64,000 bases of DNA, taken from assembly GCA_026387665.1 (NCBI GenBank), contig JAPLLG010000007.1, forward strand, positions 372,001-436,000, given 5' to 3'. Source of the DNA: Nitrospirota bacterium. Its GTDB lineage: Bacteria; Nitrospirota; Nitrospiria; Nitrospirales; Nitrospiraceae. Below are positions 53,665 through 62,341 of this stretch, in pieces; position 1 is the stretch's first letter; every line of letters begins with the position of its first letter. The notes under the pieces were generated by a model, which ran no database searches, was not told where the DNA came from, and worked only from the letters and a program-made list of their open reading frames with translations. The position numbers were made by a program, and so were the translations under genes.

Positions 53665-56600
53665 ATGTGGCTAACCCTTCTCGCACTTCGCAATCGCATC
53701 GGCATCTTGATGCTGTCCCTGGCCATGGTGCTGCTGGGCGCCACCTCGCTGCAGCGGCTGCCGGTCGATCTCTTTCCCCAGATTCAAGTGCCGGTGGCCT
53801 TCGTCGGCGTCATCTATAAAGGCGCGCCGCCCCTCGACATCGAACAAAGCGTCGTCTATCCCATCGAAAAGGCCGTGAGCTCCGCCTCGAACGTCGAACA
53901 TGTCGAGTCCTTCGCCAAGCAGGGCATCGGCGCGGTGCAGATCTGGTTCAACTGGGGCGCGGACATCAACGTCGGCCAGATGGAGGTGATGCAGCGGGTC
54001 ACGCAGATCCTGAACAGCCTGCCGCCCGGCATCTTGCAGCCCTTCATCGTCAAATTCGACGTCTCCAATATCCCCGTCTCCTTCGTGACGGTCTCCAGCG
54101 ACGATCTCGACGAACGGGCCCTCTACGACCTGGCCTACAACACGATTGCGCCGCAAATCGAGCAGATCGCCGACGTCGCCGCCGCCACCGTGGAAGGCGG
54201 GAAGATCCGCCAGATCAACATCAACCTCGACCCGGCCCTCTTGAACGCCCGGAGCCTCTCGATTCTCGACGTCGTCAAATCCGTGAAGGCCGCGAACCTG
54301 ATTCTTCCCTCCGGCGACATCAAGGCCGGCAATCTGGACTACAACGTCTTCACCAATAATCAGTTCCGCACGGTCGACCCGATCCAGGACGTGATCGTGA
54401 AGGTGAACCCACAGGGCAGCCCCGTGCGGGTGCGGGACGTCGGGACCGTCACCGATTCGTCGGACATTCAGACCAACATCGTCCGGACGGACGGGGCCAG
54501 AGCCGTCTATCTACGCGTCAATAAACAGCCCATCGCCAACACCGTGGCGGTGGTGGATGCGCTGCGCAAGGCCCTGCCGAAGATGGTCGGCATCCCCTCC
54601 AGCGTGAAGCTCGGCATTTCCTTCGACCAATCGGTCTACATCCGCCAGTCGATCAACAACCTCGTCGAGCAGGCGCTGCACGGATCGCTGCTGGCTGCGG
54701 CCGTCATCCTGATCTTCCTCCGTAATTTCACGAGCACCCTGATCATTTCCGTCTCCATTCCCCTCTCGATCATGGTGACCTTCATCGTGCTCTATTTCTC
54801 CGGGCAAACCCTGAACGTGTTCACCCTGGGAGGCCTGGCCCTGGGCATCGGCCGGCTGGTCGACGACTCCATCGTGGAGCTGGAGAATATTCAGCGCCAT
54901 CTCAACGACACGCCCCGCCGATGGGACGCGATCCTGGAAGCGGCGCGCGAAGTGGCGATGCCGATTCTGGCCTCGACCATCACCACGGTCGTCGTGTTCC
55001 TCCCGATTTTCTTCGTCGCAGGCATTGCCCGGTTGCTCCTGATTCCCCTGACCATCACAATCGCGATCTCGCTCTTCACCTCCTTCTTCGTCTCCCGCAC
55101 GGTGACCCCGGCGCTCTGTTACAAATTCCTCAAGCCGGAGCAGGAAGCCCACAAGTCGATGCCGCGCTGGTTCGTACGGATGATGGGTTGGAGCCGCGAA
55201 CGGTATGAGTCTCTGGACCGGGGCTATGAAGACTCGCTCCGCTGGGTCCTGGCCCATCGCCGACTCTTTATCGGCGGCATCCTGCTCCTCTTCGCCGCCT
55301 CGCTCGCGCTGGTGCCCAAGATCGGCACGGAATTTTTGCCTGTGTCGGACGAAAGCCAGTTCCGCATCGTTCTGCGAGGGCCGGTCGGTCAGCGCGTGGA
55401 GAAAACCGAGCAGCAAGTGGCGGAGGTCGAACGGGTGCTGCGGGCCCAGATCCCGGCAGAGGAACTGGAAACCATCATTTCCAGCACCGGCGTCTTGGCC
55501 CAGGGCCGCTCCTCCCTCTTCAATCCGAACACCGGCCCCCATACGTCGGTCATCTCCGTCTATCTGGTCTCGCCGGACAAACGGACCAGAAACCAAGTCC
55601 AAATCATGAACGACGTGAGACCCAAAGTGCTCAAACTCTTTCCGGGCGTCGCGATGTTCTTCGATCCGGGCGGGCTCGTGAAACGGGTCACCAGCTTCGG
55701 GGCTCAGAAATCCGTCGACGTGGAGATCTACGGCTACGATTTTGAAAAGGCCCGGGGAGTCATCCGCGAAGTCGAGACCATGATGCACCATATCCCTGGC
55801 CTGGCCGATATCGAAGTCAGCCGCGAGGAGAACTATCCAGAGGTCAACGTGGTGGTGGACCGCGAGAAGGCAGCCCTGCTTGGCATCAGCGAAACGGACG
55901 TGGCCAACGCGGTGCTCTTCTCACTCAACGGCAACGGCCAAACCGATCCCATCATCTATACCGACCCGCAAAACGGGAACGAGTACTACATCAGCGCATG
56001 GCTCGCGGAAGAACACCGGCAGGACCTCACGGACATCGAGAACATCGTGCTGACCGCCAAGACCGGTGAGCCGGTCCTCCTCAAGAACGTGGCTTCGCTC
56101 AAGCTGAATGCCGGCCCGGTGAAGATCGAGCGCAAATACTTCCAGCGGGTCGTCCATCTGACCGCCAACCCTGTGAACCGGGATCTCGGCGCCATCGGGG
56201 CCGATCTGGAGGCAGGCTTTGCCAAGATCCAGCTCCCCACCGGCTTCAGTCTCAAGCTGGCCGGCCAGATCCAACAACAGCGAGAGACCTTCGAGGGACT
56301 GATGTTTGCCACAGTCCTGGCGCTCATCCTCGTCTATATGGTGATGGCGGCCCAGTTCAAATCGCTGATCGACCCCTTCGTCATCATGTTTGCGGTCCCG
56401 ATGGGCTTCCCTGGCGTCATCCTGATCCTCTTCCTGACCGACACGACCCTCTCCACCACCTCGATGATGGGCATCATCATGATGCTGGGCATCGTGGTCT
56501 CGAACGGTGTCCTCTTGGTGGATTACACGAACGTCCTGCGGCGGAAAGGACGGGAGTTACACGATGCGGCCATCACGGCGGCGCGGACGAGACTCCGCCC

Positions 56601-56856
56601 CATCCTGATGACCTCCCTCGCCACCGTCGCAGGGCTGCTGCCCATGGCGATCGGCTGGGGCACGGGCGGCGAAACGAACGCCCCCCTGGCCCGCACGGTC
56701 GTCGGAGGACTCAGCGTCTCGACGATCCTCACGCTCTTTCTCGTCCCCACGATCTATGTGATGTTAGAAGAACGGCTCCCCCGTCATAAGGACGAGGCTC
56801 CGCAAGAAGCCGATTGGATACCGGCAGAACCGGGGCAAACACCGACCAATCAATAG
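53665..56856 (+). CDS. RND efflux pump permease (AcrB/MdtB-like)
   Basis: The 1063-residue protein has the full 12-helix, two-loop RND layout. The proton-relay aspartates D400 and D401 are in GIGRLVDDSIVELEN of helix 4. FLPVSDESQFRIVLRGPVGQ opens the second periplasmic half and GIIMMLGIVVSNGVLLVDY is the helix 10-11 signature. Loss of the HAE1-like porter details points to the broader hydrophobe/heavy-metal-independent group; the substrate cannot be told. It is coupled to the adaptor and the TetR gene. The C-terminus is acidic and Pro-rich. Confidence 0.94.
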   Translation: MWLTLLALRNRIGILMLSLAMVLLGATSLQRLPVDLFPQIQVPVAFVGVIYKGAPPLDIEQSVVYPIEKAVSSASNVEHVESFAKQGIGAVQIWFNWGADINVGQMEVMQRVTQILNSLPPGILQPFIVKFDVSNIPVSFVTVSSDDLDERALYDLAYNTIAPQIEQIADVAAATVEGGKIRQININLDPALLNARSLSILDVVKSVKAANLILPSGDIKAGNLDYNVFTNNQFRTVDPIQDVIVKVNPQGSPVRVRDVGTVTDSSDIQTNIVRTDGARAVYLRVNKQPIANTVAVVDALRKALPKMVGIPSSVKLGISFDQSVYIRQSINNLVEQALHGSLLAAAVILIFLRNFTSTLIISVSIPLSIMVTFIVLYFSGQTLNVFTLGGLALGIGRLVDDSIVELENIQRHLNDTPRRWDAILEAAREVAMPILASTITTVVVFLPIFFVAGIARLLLIPLTITIAISLFTSFFVSRTVTPALCYKFLKPEQEAHKSMPRWFVRMMGWSRERYESLDRGYEDSLRWVLAHRRLFIGGILLLFAASLALVPKIGTEFLPVSDESQFRIVLRGPVGQRVEKTEQQVAEVERVLRAQIPAEELETIISSTGVLAQGRSSLFNPNTGPHTSVISVYLVSPDKRTRNQVQIMNDVRPKVLKLFPGVAMFFDPGGLVKRVTSFGAQKSVDVEIYGYDFEKARGVIREVETMMHHIPGLADIEVSREENYPEVNVVVDREKAALLGISETDVANAVLFSLNGNGQTDPIIYTDPQNGNEYYISAWLAEEHRQDLTDIENIVLTAKTGEPVLLKNVASLKLNAGPVKIERKYFQRVVHLTANPVNRDLGAIGADLEAGFAKIQLPTGFSLKLAGQIQQQRETFEGLMFATVLALILVYMVMAAQFKSLIDPFVIMFAVPMGFPGVILILFLTDTTLSTTSMMGIIMMLGIVVSNGVLLVDYTNVLRRKGRELHDAAITAARTRLRPILMTSLATVAGLLPMAIGWGTGGETNAPLARTVVGGLSVSTILTLFLVPTIYVMLEERLPRHKDEAPQEADWIPAEPGQTPTNQ

Positions 56857-56888
56857 CCAGCATATGTGCACGACGGATACACACTCCA

Positions 56889-57015
56889 GCAGGATGCTCA
56901 AAAAGTCATCCAACTAGGCCGCAGGCGAGTCAAAACCGGAGGCGTACCCTTCGGGGGTACGTTGAGGATTTTGACGAACCGAGAACGACGTTGGAGGGCT
57001 TTTTCAGCATCCTGC
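56889..57015. repeat. Family A hairpin repeat, copy A3
   Basis: The outer arms are GCAGGATGCTCAAAAAG and CTTTTTCAGCATCCTGC, a perfect match. The inner segments are CGAGTCAAAACC with GGATTTTGACGA, and an apical stem GCGTACCC-TTCG-GGGGTACG with a stable TTCG-type loop. It lies between the convergent ends of the pump gene and the SCP2 gene, the right arm 17 bases from the SCP2 stop. A bidirectional terminator role is conceivable. Confidence 0.92.
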
Positions 57016-57031
57016 CAGAGAAGCAGGCTGG

Positions 57032-57364
57032 TTAGCCGAGGGTGGGAAAGAGTGCTTTCAGTTGCATCGCGAGACCGATGTCCCCGCTGATCTTGAGCCG
57101 GCCCGACATGGCGACGGCCGGCCCGCTCAACTGCCCCTTCAGAATCTTGATGCAATCCTCTCCAGTCATCGAGAGCGAAACTTGCGGGTCCTCATGCAAC
57201 CCCTCTGTGACCTGACAGGCCCCCTCACGAATTGTGAGAATGTACTGCCCGCCCTGCGCGCCGCTCAAATCGAATTGATAGACCGCATCAAGGTCTTCGG
57301 CCGCCTCTGCGTCGAGTTTGCCGGGAAGAAGCTGGAAAAAGTCTTTAACAGTGTTGGGGTTCAT
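57032..57364 (-). CDS. SCP2 sterol-carrier domain protein
   Basis: The 110-residue protein is one SCP2 domain: VYQFDLSGAQGGQYILTIREGACQV, LSMTGEDCIKILKGQLSGPAVAM and SGRLKISGDIGLAMQLKALF. These small proteins hold lipids or acyl chains in a hydrophobic tunnel. Stand-alone bacterial forms have no settled role. It follows the SpeD-like gene by 65 bases on the same strand. Confidence 0.88.
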   Translation of the reverse strand: MNPNTVKDFFQLLPGKLDAEAAEDLDAVYQFDLSGAQGGQYILTIREGACQVTEGLHEDPQVSLSMTGEDCIKILKGQLSGPAVAMSGRLKISGDIGLAMQLKALFPTLG

Positions 57365-57429
57365 CGGTACATGGGATGGGAGACGCGAATCGATACGGGG
57401 GCCGCGTTGCCGCGGCCCCCGATCCAGAG

Positions 57430-57870
57430 CTAGTACCGGAGCGTCACCGTCGCGGTGCTGCGACGCGCGCCGAAAAAGTCTTTGGAGAACGTCTCGACAA
57501 CGGCAGGGTCATAGCCCTTGCAACTGAAAATGTCGAGGTAGGCGTTGTTCGTATCGTTCGCAAAATGGCCGCTGATCAACGACGTCGAGATCAGCTGCAC
57601 CATGGAATAGCCGGCGACCCGACCTGAGCCGAAATCGACGACCTGGCACTCGCCGAAACGCTTCATGCCGATCAGCTCACAGAGCTCCACGACATAGCGG
57701 CGAATATGGTCGGCGTTGCGAATAAGATCGGGATTACAATCTTGAAGGTCGACGGAGGTGCACAGTCCCCACGCTTTCCCCTCTCCCACCATCTCTTGGG
57801 GGGCAATCGGGGCAGCTGCTGGGGACTCAGGTGGAAAGATCGCGGACTCGGAACCGGCCGAGCTACTCAT
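57430..57870 (-). CDS. S-adenosylmethionine decarboxylase (SpeD) homologue
   Basis: The 146-residue product has a variable, Pro/Ala-rich N-terminal extension of about 30 residues and then a SpeD-like domain. The three residues known from bacterial SpeD keep their spacing: S97 (pyruvoyl precursor), H102 five residues on and C117 twenty residues on, in STSLISGHFAND and AYLDIFSCKGYD. Before S97 there is Thr instead of the usual Glu at the self-cleavage bond. It could supply decarboxylated SAM for spermidine or be one of the SpeD homologues with changed substrate. No speE is nearby. The ATG at 57870 follows AAGGTG. Confidence 0.82.
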   Translation of the reverse strand: MSSSAGSESAIFPPESPAAAPIAPQEMVGEGKAWGLCTSVDLQDCNPDLIRNADHIRRYVVELCELIGMKRFGECQVVDFGSGRVAGYSMVQLISTSLISGHFANDTNNAYLDIFSCKGYDPAVVETFSKDFFGARRSTATVTLRY

Positions 57871-58047
57871 AAAGGGTGACACCTTTCTGTTAGGAGGGTG
57901 AAAAAACTGTGACGACAAACCGTCATGCCAAACTATACCACGATTTTTTTCGCATCAGGGAGGCTGACGAAACTTTTTTTCACACGAGGCGCTCCCGGGT
58001 CCCCCGGTCGGTTGACAAGGTTCTCAGCGGTCGGAGAGAATGCGCTC

Positions 58048-58245
58048 ATGACCACGAGCACTCCATCGAATCCGACCTCGACCCAGTCGTCAGCCGACCT
58101 CCCGGACCGCCTCTGCACCTGGTGCAAGGTCGCCATGCGGAAACGGCTGGTCGCCAGCGGGCAATTCGTCCATTACACCTGCCCCATCTGCGTCTTCCAA
58201 CATACGACCAGACGGGGCCCCAAACCGGCTGCCCCAGCCCATTGA
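58048..58245 (+). CDS. Small double-CxxC (zinc-ribbon-like) protein
   Basis: The ATG at 58048 with GGAGAG eight bases upstream gives 65 residues: a Ser/Thr/Pro-rich start, then CTWC and CPIC pairs 24 residues apart, typical of a zinc ribbon, and a basic tail. No family is recognised. It is divergent from the SpeD-like gene and convergent with the DUF1499 gene. Confidence 0.6.
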   Translation: MTTSTPSNPTSTQSSADLPDRLCTWCKVAMRKRLVASGQFVHYTCPICVFQHTTRRGPKPAAPAH

Positions 58246-58259
58246 TCTCCGGTTGACGG

Positions 58260-58634
58260 TTAGAGTTTCCCCTCGACAAGCTTCCGGATCGCTTCCATCC
58301 TCTGACGGTTGACCCCGAAATCACGGTAGCCAGTCCGGGACGCAGACCGGAAATGGACCGTCTTCGCCTCGTCGTCGAACAGAAACTCCACATCGTCCAC
58401 GAATCGCAGCAACAGGCTGGTGAACTCATAATGGAGATAGGTCTCGTCTTCCTCCACCAGCTTGGTGCGGGGAAGGGATTGGACAATCGCCTTCAGCGCC
58501 TCTTTCGCGTCAGCCCTGGCTTTCCGGTAGCGAAAGGGCGCAATGGCATGGCCCTCGTCTTGCGCCTGCGTCGACACACAGTTAGGACTTGCGGGACAGG
58601 GACGGAGCCGTTGAAAAGTTTCGGCAGGCATCAT
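58260..58634 (-). CDS. DUF1499 family protein
   Basis: The 124-residue protein has the DUF1499 hallmarks CPASPNCVST near the start and SASRTGYRDFGVNRQRMEAIR near the end, with YLHYEFTSLLLRFVDDVEFLF between. Its function is unknown; many homologues are exported, this one has no signal peptide. The ATG overlaps the stop codon of the broken toxin gene (ATGA), with a second ATG directly after it. Confidence 0.85.
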   Translation of the reverse strand: MMPAETFQRLRPCPASPNCVSTQAQDEGHAIAPFRYRKARADAKEALKAIVQSLPRTKLVEEDETYLHYEFTSLLLRFVDDVEFLFDDEAKTVHFRSASRTGYRDFGVNRQRMEAIRKLVEGKL

Positions 58635-58888
58635 GGAACAATCAGCTTGTCATAGTGAGCGTGAGTGCCAATCCAGAACCAGTGGATTCCATCTGGGACA
58701 TCGAAACCAAGCGCTCGATAGTGATCACCGACTCGTACCGACCACAATTATCCGATACGCTTGAGGTGAAGGGACGGGTGATGCGGGTTGGATTTCAAAA
58801 GCTGAAAATTCTTATCAGCCAACGCGCGAACATCTTCCGGGAGAGCCTGATACGCGGTCCAAAACCGTGACGAAGCGGTATGTTTCAC
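58631..58888 (-). pseudogene. ParE/RelE-like toxin gene with an in-frame nonsense codon
   Basis: From a GTG at 58888 that overlaps the antitoxin stop (GTGA), the frame reads MKHTASSRFWTAYQALPEDV and so on to SLHLKRIG, then TAA as codon 47 (58748-58750), then LWSVRVGDHYRALGFDVPDG, IHWFWIGTHAHYDKLIVP and a final stop. The two halves join into one RelE/ParE-fold toxin with the conserved LWSVRVG-x-HYRALG core. A single A-to-T change at a lysine codon would create the TAA. The truncated product lacks the catalytic C-terminal strands. Confidence 0.85.
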
Positions 58889-59085
58889 AGAGGTCTAGCG
58901 TTGCCTTGCCCAAATTCGGCCCGCGCCTCAGCGATCGACTGATCCAGTTTCCCGGCCTTGAGATCCGCCTCAATCTGCGCGTCCCAGACGCGTCCCTCGA
59001 ACTCAAGAAACCATGCCCGAAACTGCGCGAAGTCCTCGTGAGAGAGATTCAAGACCGTTTGCTCAAGCTGTTCAATCTTGCTCAT
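58885..59085 (-). CDS. Antitoxin of a ParE/RelE-type pair
   Basis: The 66-residue protein starts MSKIEQLEQTVLNLSHEDFA and has FRAWFLEFEGRVWDAQIEAD, GKLDQSIAEARAEF, the pattern of helical antitoxins paired with this toxin family. Its stop overlaps the toxin GTG. It is intact although the toxin is broken, so it may persist as a repressor or as protection against related toxins. AGGTAATCT lies before the ATG. Confidence 0.8.
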   Translation of the reverse strand: MSKIEQLEQTVLNLSHEDFAQFRAWFLEFEGRVWDAQIEADLKAGKLDQSIAEARAEFGQGNARPL

Positions 59086-59210
59086 AGATTACCTCCCACC
59101 AGGCTGCACTGAGTTGCCGACGTCCATGGAAGAGTCTAGCGAATTTGCCGTTTTCACGCAATCCGCTTCCCATTCGATGCGGTCGGCGAACCGGCGCAGC
59201 CGCGCAGACG

Positions 59211-59380
59211 GCTCAAAACGATCATCCAACGAGGCCGCAGCGAGAGCACATGCGCAGGATGCTCAAACAGTCCGTCCAGCAAGGCTGCAGCCGATGAACG
59301 CACCGGAGGCGTAGCCTTGGGCTACGTTGAGGATGCGTTCGAGGCGAGAACGACGCTGGCGAACTGTTTCAGCATCCTGC
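59211..59380. repeat. Family A hairpin repeat, copy A4, with a truncated copy before it
   Basis: 59254-59380 is a whole copy: outer arms GCAGGATGCTCAAACAG and CTGTTTCAGCATCCTGC are perfect, inner GATGAACGCACC pairs with GGATGCGTTCGAGG, apical stem GCGTAGCC-TTG-GGCTACG. 59211-59253 is a left part of a further copy (GCTCAAAACGATCATCCAAC, GAGGCCGCAG), joined head to tail. The right arm ends on the first base of the stop codon of the gene at 59380. Confidence 0.88.
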
Positions 59381-60441
59381 TAGATGAAGGGGGGCAGCGG
59401 CGCATACACCACCGAATGCCCGATCAACTGCCCTAAACAGACAGTCATCAGCTCTTCACTCAGCGGAGCCCGGTTCAGGCGGACCTCGATATGAAATCCC
59501 GCCTCGTTGCCGACGATCCCGATAATGGCGGACGCATCCTCTTCACCGGGAAACAGTTCCTGCGTTTGGAACTCGCAGAGGGTGCTATAGAGGCGGCCGT
59601 CTGGTTCGATCACGGATCGGAGCTCCGGCAGATCGTCGAGCACGCAATGCACCGAACAACGGTAGACGAAGCGGGCGGTGGGATCGATCGATTGGAAGTC
59701 CACCAGCGCGTCCTCGGAAAAGCCCGTCAGATAGGCCCGGACGCTGGCTGGTTCTGTGGCAGAGGTCGCAGCCAACTTACTGGCCGGCACCAGAAACTCA
59801 TAGGCGTCTGCCGTGTTGTACTCGAACTGACAGGGCCCGAAGGCATCGGGCCAGGAGCAGAAGAAATGCGCAGAGGGATCGACCGGACGCAAGATCAGCT
59901 GCTGCTTTTCCACCGATGTCTCGACGGGAAGCTCCAGCAGCGTGATCGCTTCGAGAAACGCCGTGCGCCGCTCTTCCAGCCATTGGCCCCGCTCGGCATC
60001 GCCGCGCGTTTCACCGGGGGTGATCACCTCATGCGTCTGGAGCCTCACGCGGATAAACGAATGGGCATGGCGAAACCCCAGCCAGAACATGCTGCGGGGA
60101 TCGTGCAGCCGCAACGGATCGCGAATGCGCCAGGGATGGCTGATCGAACAGTAGGTGCCGACGTCCTGATAGCGCTGGTAGACGGTGTGATAGGCCCCGG
60201 CCAGAAGGAAGAAGTCGCCGCGCCACCCCTCCCGGACATGGATCAGCGTCGCATCCTCCGTGGACCAGGCGTCCAACTGGTCGAAATCCTCCGGCGCCTC
60301 GACCGTCCATTCTTCGATGTAACAGATGACGTCCTTCGAGGGCGCCGCCGGCTTGAATCCTAACGCAGCCAGCCGTTCGCCCACGGCGAGCACCTGCCCG
60401 AAGGTCAGGGGAGTCGTCGTTTCCCAACGACGTTCACGCAC
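59380..60441 (-). CDS. Conserved protein of unknown function
   Basis: The 353-residue soluble protein has no signal peptide, membrane helix or motif I know. It is rich in aromatic residues in its first half (YCSISHPWRIRDPLRL, MFWLGFRHAHSFIRVRLQTH) and acidic in the second. A repeated beta-type pattern suggests two related domains. The ATG at 60441 has no strong ribosome site. It ends in family A repeat A4 and lies just downstream of a lipoprotein gene. Confidence 0.65.
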   Translation of the reverse strand: MRERRWETTTPLTFGQVLAVGERLAALGFKPAAPSKDVICYIEEWTVEAPEDFDQLDAWSTEDATLIHVREGWRGDFFLLAGAYHTVYQRYQDVGTYCSISHPWRIRDPLRLHDPRSMFWLGFRHAHSFIRVRLQTHEVITPGETRGDAERGQWLEERRTAFLEAITLLELPVETSVEKQQLILRPVDPSAHFFCSWPDAFGPCQFEYNTADAYEFLVPASKLAATSATEPASVRAYLTGFSEDALVDFQSIDPTARFVYRCSVHCVLDDLPELRSVIEPDGRLYSTLCEFQTQELFPGEEDASAIIGIVGNEAGFHIEVRLNRAPLSEELMTVCLGQLIGHSVVYAPLPPFI

Positions 60442-60467
60442 GGTGGATCATCGCTCCCCCCGACCCA

Positions 60468-61127
60468 TTAACGGGCCGTCCGCACAGCCTTCTGCTCGAT
60501 CGTCGTATCGGCGAGATAGCGGTCGAAGTCGTCTTTCAGGGTTGCCGCCAATAAGTGCTGAACATCCTCGTCGCAAAACCAGAACAGGGTGTCGCGCTGT
60601 GAGCCCTCGACATTCCTGGTCGTCGTGCCCTGATCGCCAAGATTCTTCGCCGTGATGACCAGCTTGCTGCTGGTGTTCACCACCGTCGAAAAGACCCGGC
60701 TCTTGGCGTTGGCTGAAAAATCGAGCAGCTGCCCGCTGATGACGATATCGGCATCCTGCGATGTAGTCGCCCCCGCGCTGGAGGCCACCCGCACCGTCCA
60801 AGCCCGATCCTTCCACCCGCGCGTGCTCAAGCGATCTGCGAGGGCCTGGGCCAGCACCACCCCTGGCCGCTCCCCTGCCAAATCGAAGTAGGTGACCCCG
60901 CCCCATAAGTGGGTCCGCAAACCAAGGCGGGTCTTCTCAGCCCGCCGGTCGTCAAAAGGCTCAATGACGATGCGGACCGGTTCCGGAGCCAGGGATAGGG
61001 CTGCCACCTGTTTCTGCGGCACATCCAAATGCACCGTCTGCCCGGTTCCGGCGCAACCGGCGCCGATCAACAGACTTGCCGCGAACAGAATACCAACACT
61101 CAGTCGTCCCATTTTTGCACTTTTCAT
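60468..61127 (-). CDS. Lipoprotein, possibly YajG-like
   Basis: The 219-residue product has a lipoprotein signal (LSVGILFAASLLIGAGC) and a domain beginning VRIVIEPFDDRRAEKTRLGL, then VLAQALADRLSTRG, DADIVISGQLLDFSANAKS and a C-terminal helix. This layout resembles the uncharacterised YajG lipoproteins and part of the lipoprotein at 48030. AGGAG six bases before the ATG at 61127 fixes the start 24 codons inside the open frame. Function unknown. Confidence 0.75.
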   Translation of the reverse strand: MKSAKMGRLSVGILFAASLLIGAGCAGTGQTVHLDVPQKQVAALSLAPEPVRIVIEPFDDRRAEKTRLGLRTHLWGGVTYFDLAGERPGVVLAQALADRLSTRGWKDRAWTVRVASSAGATTSQDADIVISGQLLDFSANAKSRVFSTVVNTSSKLVITAKNLGDQGTTTRNVEGSQRDTLFWFCDEDVQHLLAATLKDDFDRYLADTTIEQKAVRTAR

Positions 61128-61208
61128 ATTCTTCTCCTTGCGATTGGCCGCCCCACCATTGACGCAGTCCAGTCTACCCAAGTTACTAATCAGAGACAAA
61201 TGCTGTTG

Positions 61209-61823
61209 CTAGCGGGTCACAACCGGGAGGATGGCGCGAAAGGTCTCGCGGCTAAACTCCGGCGCCTGACCGGCTTGAATCCTTGGATCGGTGAACGGCA
61301 GGAAACGAACAATCTTCAGAAATGACCGTTCGGCCAGGACCGCAGCAATCTGCGCCTTGCGATCATGGGTGATCGGCAGAGTATAGCCCTCGCCTCGCTT
61401 CCATTCCCACAGAGTCGGCGCCAGCGACAGTTCCAGCCCCTGCCCGGCGAGCTGATGAAACCGGTCCACGATCCGGGCCTTATGCTGCTTGATCCCCTCC
61501 CCCTCCAACATCAGGGCGCAAACGACATGGTGCCCCCACCAAAAGAGCGTCCGGAAGGCAAAGACGTTCGAGGCATGAAAATGTTTCGGAAAATCCAGAT
61601 ATTGATAGGGAAAGAGCTCGAGATGTTCACCCTTCACGAAATGGCAGTTGGCGGGATTGAAATCCGGCGGGGTCAGGAGAGAAACCGCCGAGACCTCCTC
61701 TTTCAACGCCGCATGGGTGGCCGTGAGATCATGCCGCACCTTGGCCATGATCTTCGCCTTGGCGCGAAAGAACTGCTGATCAGCCAGCAAGGCCGCTTCT
61801 TCTGCTGTGAAGGGTAATGACAT
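61209..61823 (-). CDS. Conserved protein of unknown function
   Basis: The ATG at 61823 gives 204 residues starting MSLPFTAEEAALLADQQFF. It is rich in aromatic and histidine residues (HLELFPYQYLDFPKHFHASN, LFWWGHHVVCALMLEG) and has no signal peptide. I recognise no family. It follows the double-CxxC gene at 61865 on the same strand with a 41-base gap. Confidence 0.65.
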   Translation of the reverse strand: MSLPFTAEEAALLADQQFFRAKAKIMAKVRHDLTATHAALKEEVSAVSLLTPPDFNPANCHFVKGEHLELFPYQYLDFPKHFHASNVFAFRTLFWWGHHVVCALMLEGEGIKQHKARIVDRFHQLAGQGLELSLAPTLWEWKRGEGYTLPITHDRKAQIAAVLAERSFLKIVRFLPFTDPRIQAGQAPEFSRETFRAILPVVTR

Positions 61824-61864
61824 AGCTATGAGTAGGCTGGATGAACGGATCGAAGTATGCTGCG

Positions 61865-62233
61865 CTATTTCTGCTGCGTTTCGAACTGGGAGACCGTCAA
61901 GTCGTACTGCGCCCGACATTCCGCACAACGGACCCACAGGGCATCCTGAAACACGTCCATCTCACGGACCGACAGGGCCGACATATGAGTCCCCATGCAG
62001 GTCTTGAGCGCCGCGAGCGCATCTTGTTCCGCAGACCCAGCCTCAGACAAGGCGGACTCGGCTGCCGATGCCTGCCTGGTAATCGCGCCGGTAGTTACCC
62101 GATGGACCATGCGGCAAGAACTGCACGTGAGCACCACAATGCGCTCCGGCTCGACGCGTTTGACCGTCAGACAAAGCGGATGCACCGACCAACATTGCTG
62201 GAGAAAGGCTCCGCCGCGAATTGTCTCTGCCAT
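61865..62233 (-). CDS. Cysteine-pair protein of unknown function
   Basis: The 122-residue protein has CSSC at about 37-40 and CAEC near 103-106, plus three single cysteines, suggesting a bound zinc. Between them is a helical segment (ASAAESALSEAGSAEQDALA). I recognise no family. It lies between the family E hairpin and the gene at 61209, on the same strand. Confidence 0.6.
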   Translation of the reverse strand: MAETIRGGAFLQQCWSVHPLCLTVKRVEPERIVVLTCSSCRMVHRVTTGAITRQASAAESALSEAGSAEQDALAALKTCMGTHMSALSVREMDVFQDALWVRCAECRAQYDLTVSQFETQQK

Positions 62234-62258
62234 TACCTGTCCTCGCGCCCAAGCAGGT

Positions 62259-62340
62259 TAGTCTGGTTGATCTGGTTCATTTGGTTAGTTTCGTTCAAGC
62301 AAAAACCAGACAAACCAGATAGACCAAATGAACAAAACGG
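62259..62340. repeat. Family E hairpin of 9-base repeats
   Basis: The left arm has GATCTGGTT, CATTTGGTT, AGTTTCGTT and the right arm AAACCAGAC, AAACCAGAT, AGACCAAAT, GAACAAAAC, all degenerate 9-base units. The arms pair over more than 30 bases with a loop of about five. Like the other families it is directly downstream of a stop codon (gene ending at 62342). Confidence 0.8.
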
Positions 62341-62341
62341 G

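Noticed and set aside
56889-57015. Family A hairpin A3 as a classical rho-independent terminator.
   Set aside because: The T run lies inside the stem rather than directly after it, so it does not match the intrinsic terminator pattern; other termination roles are left open.
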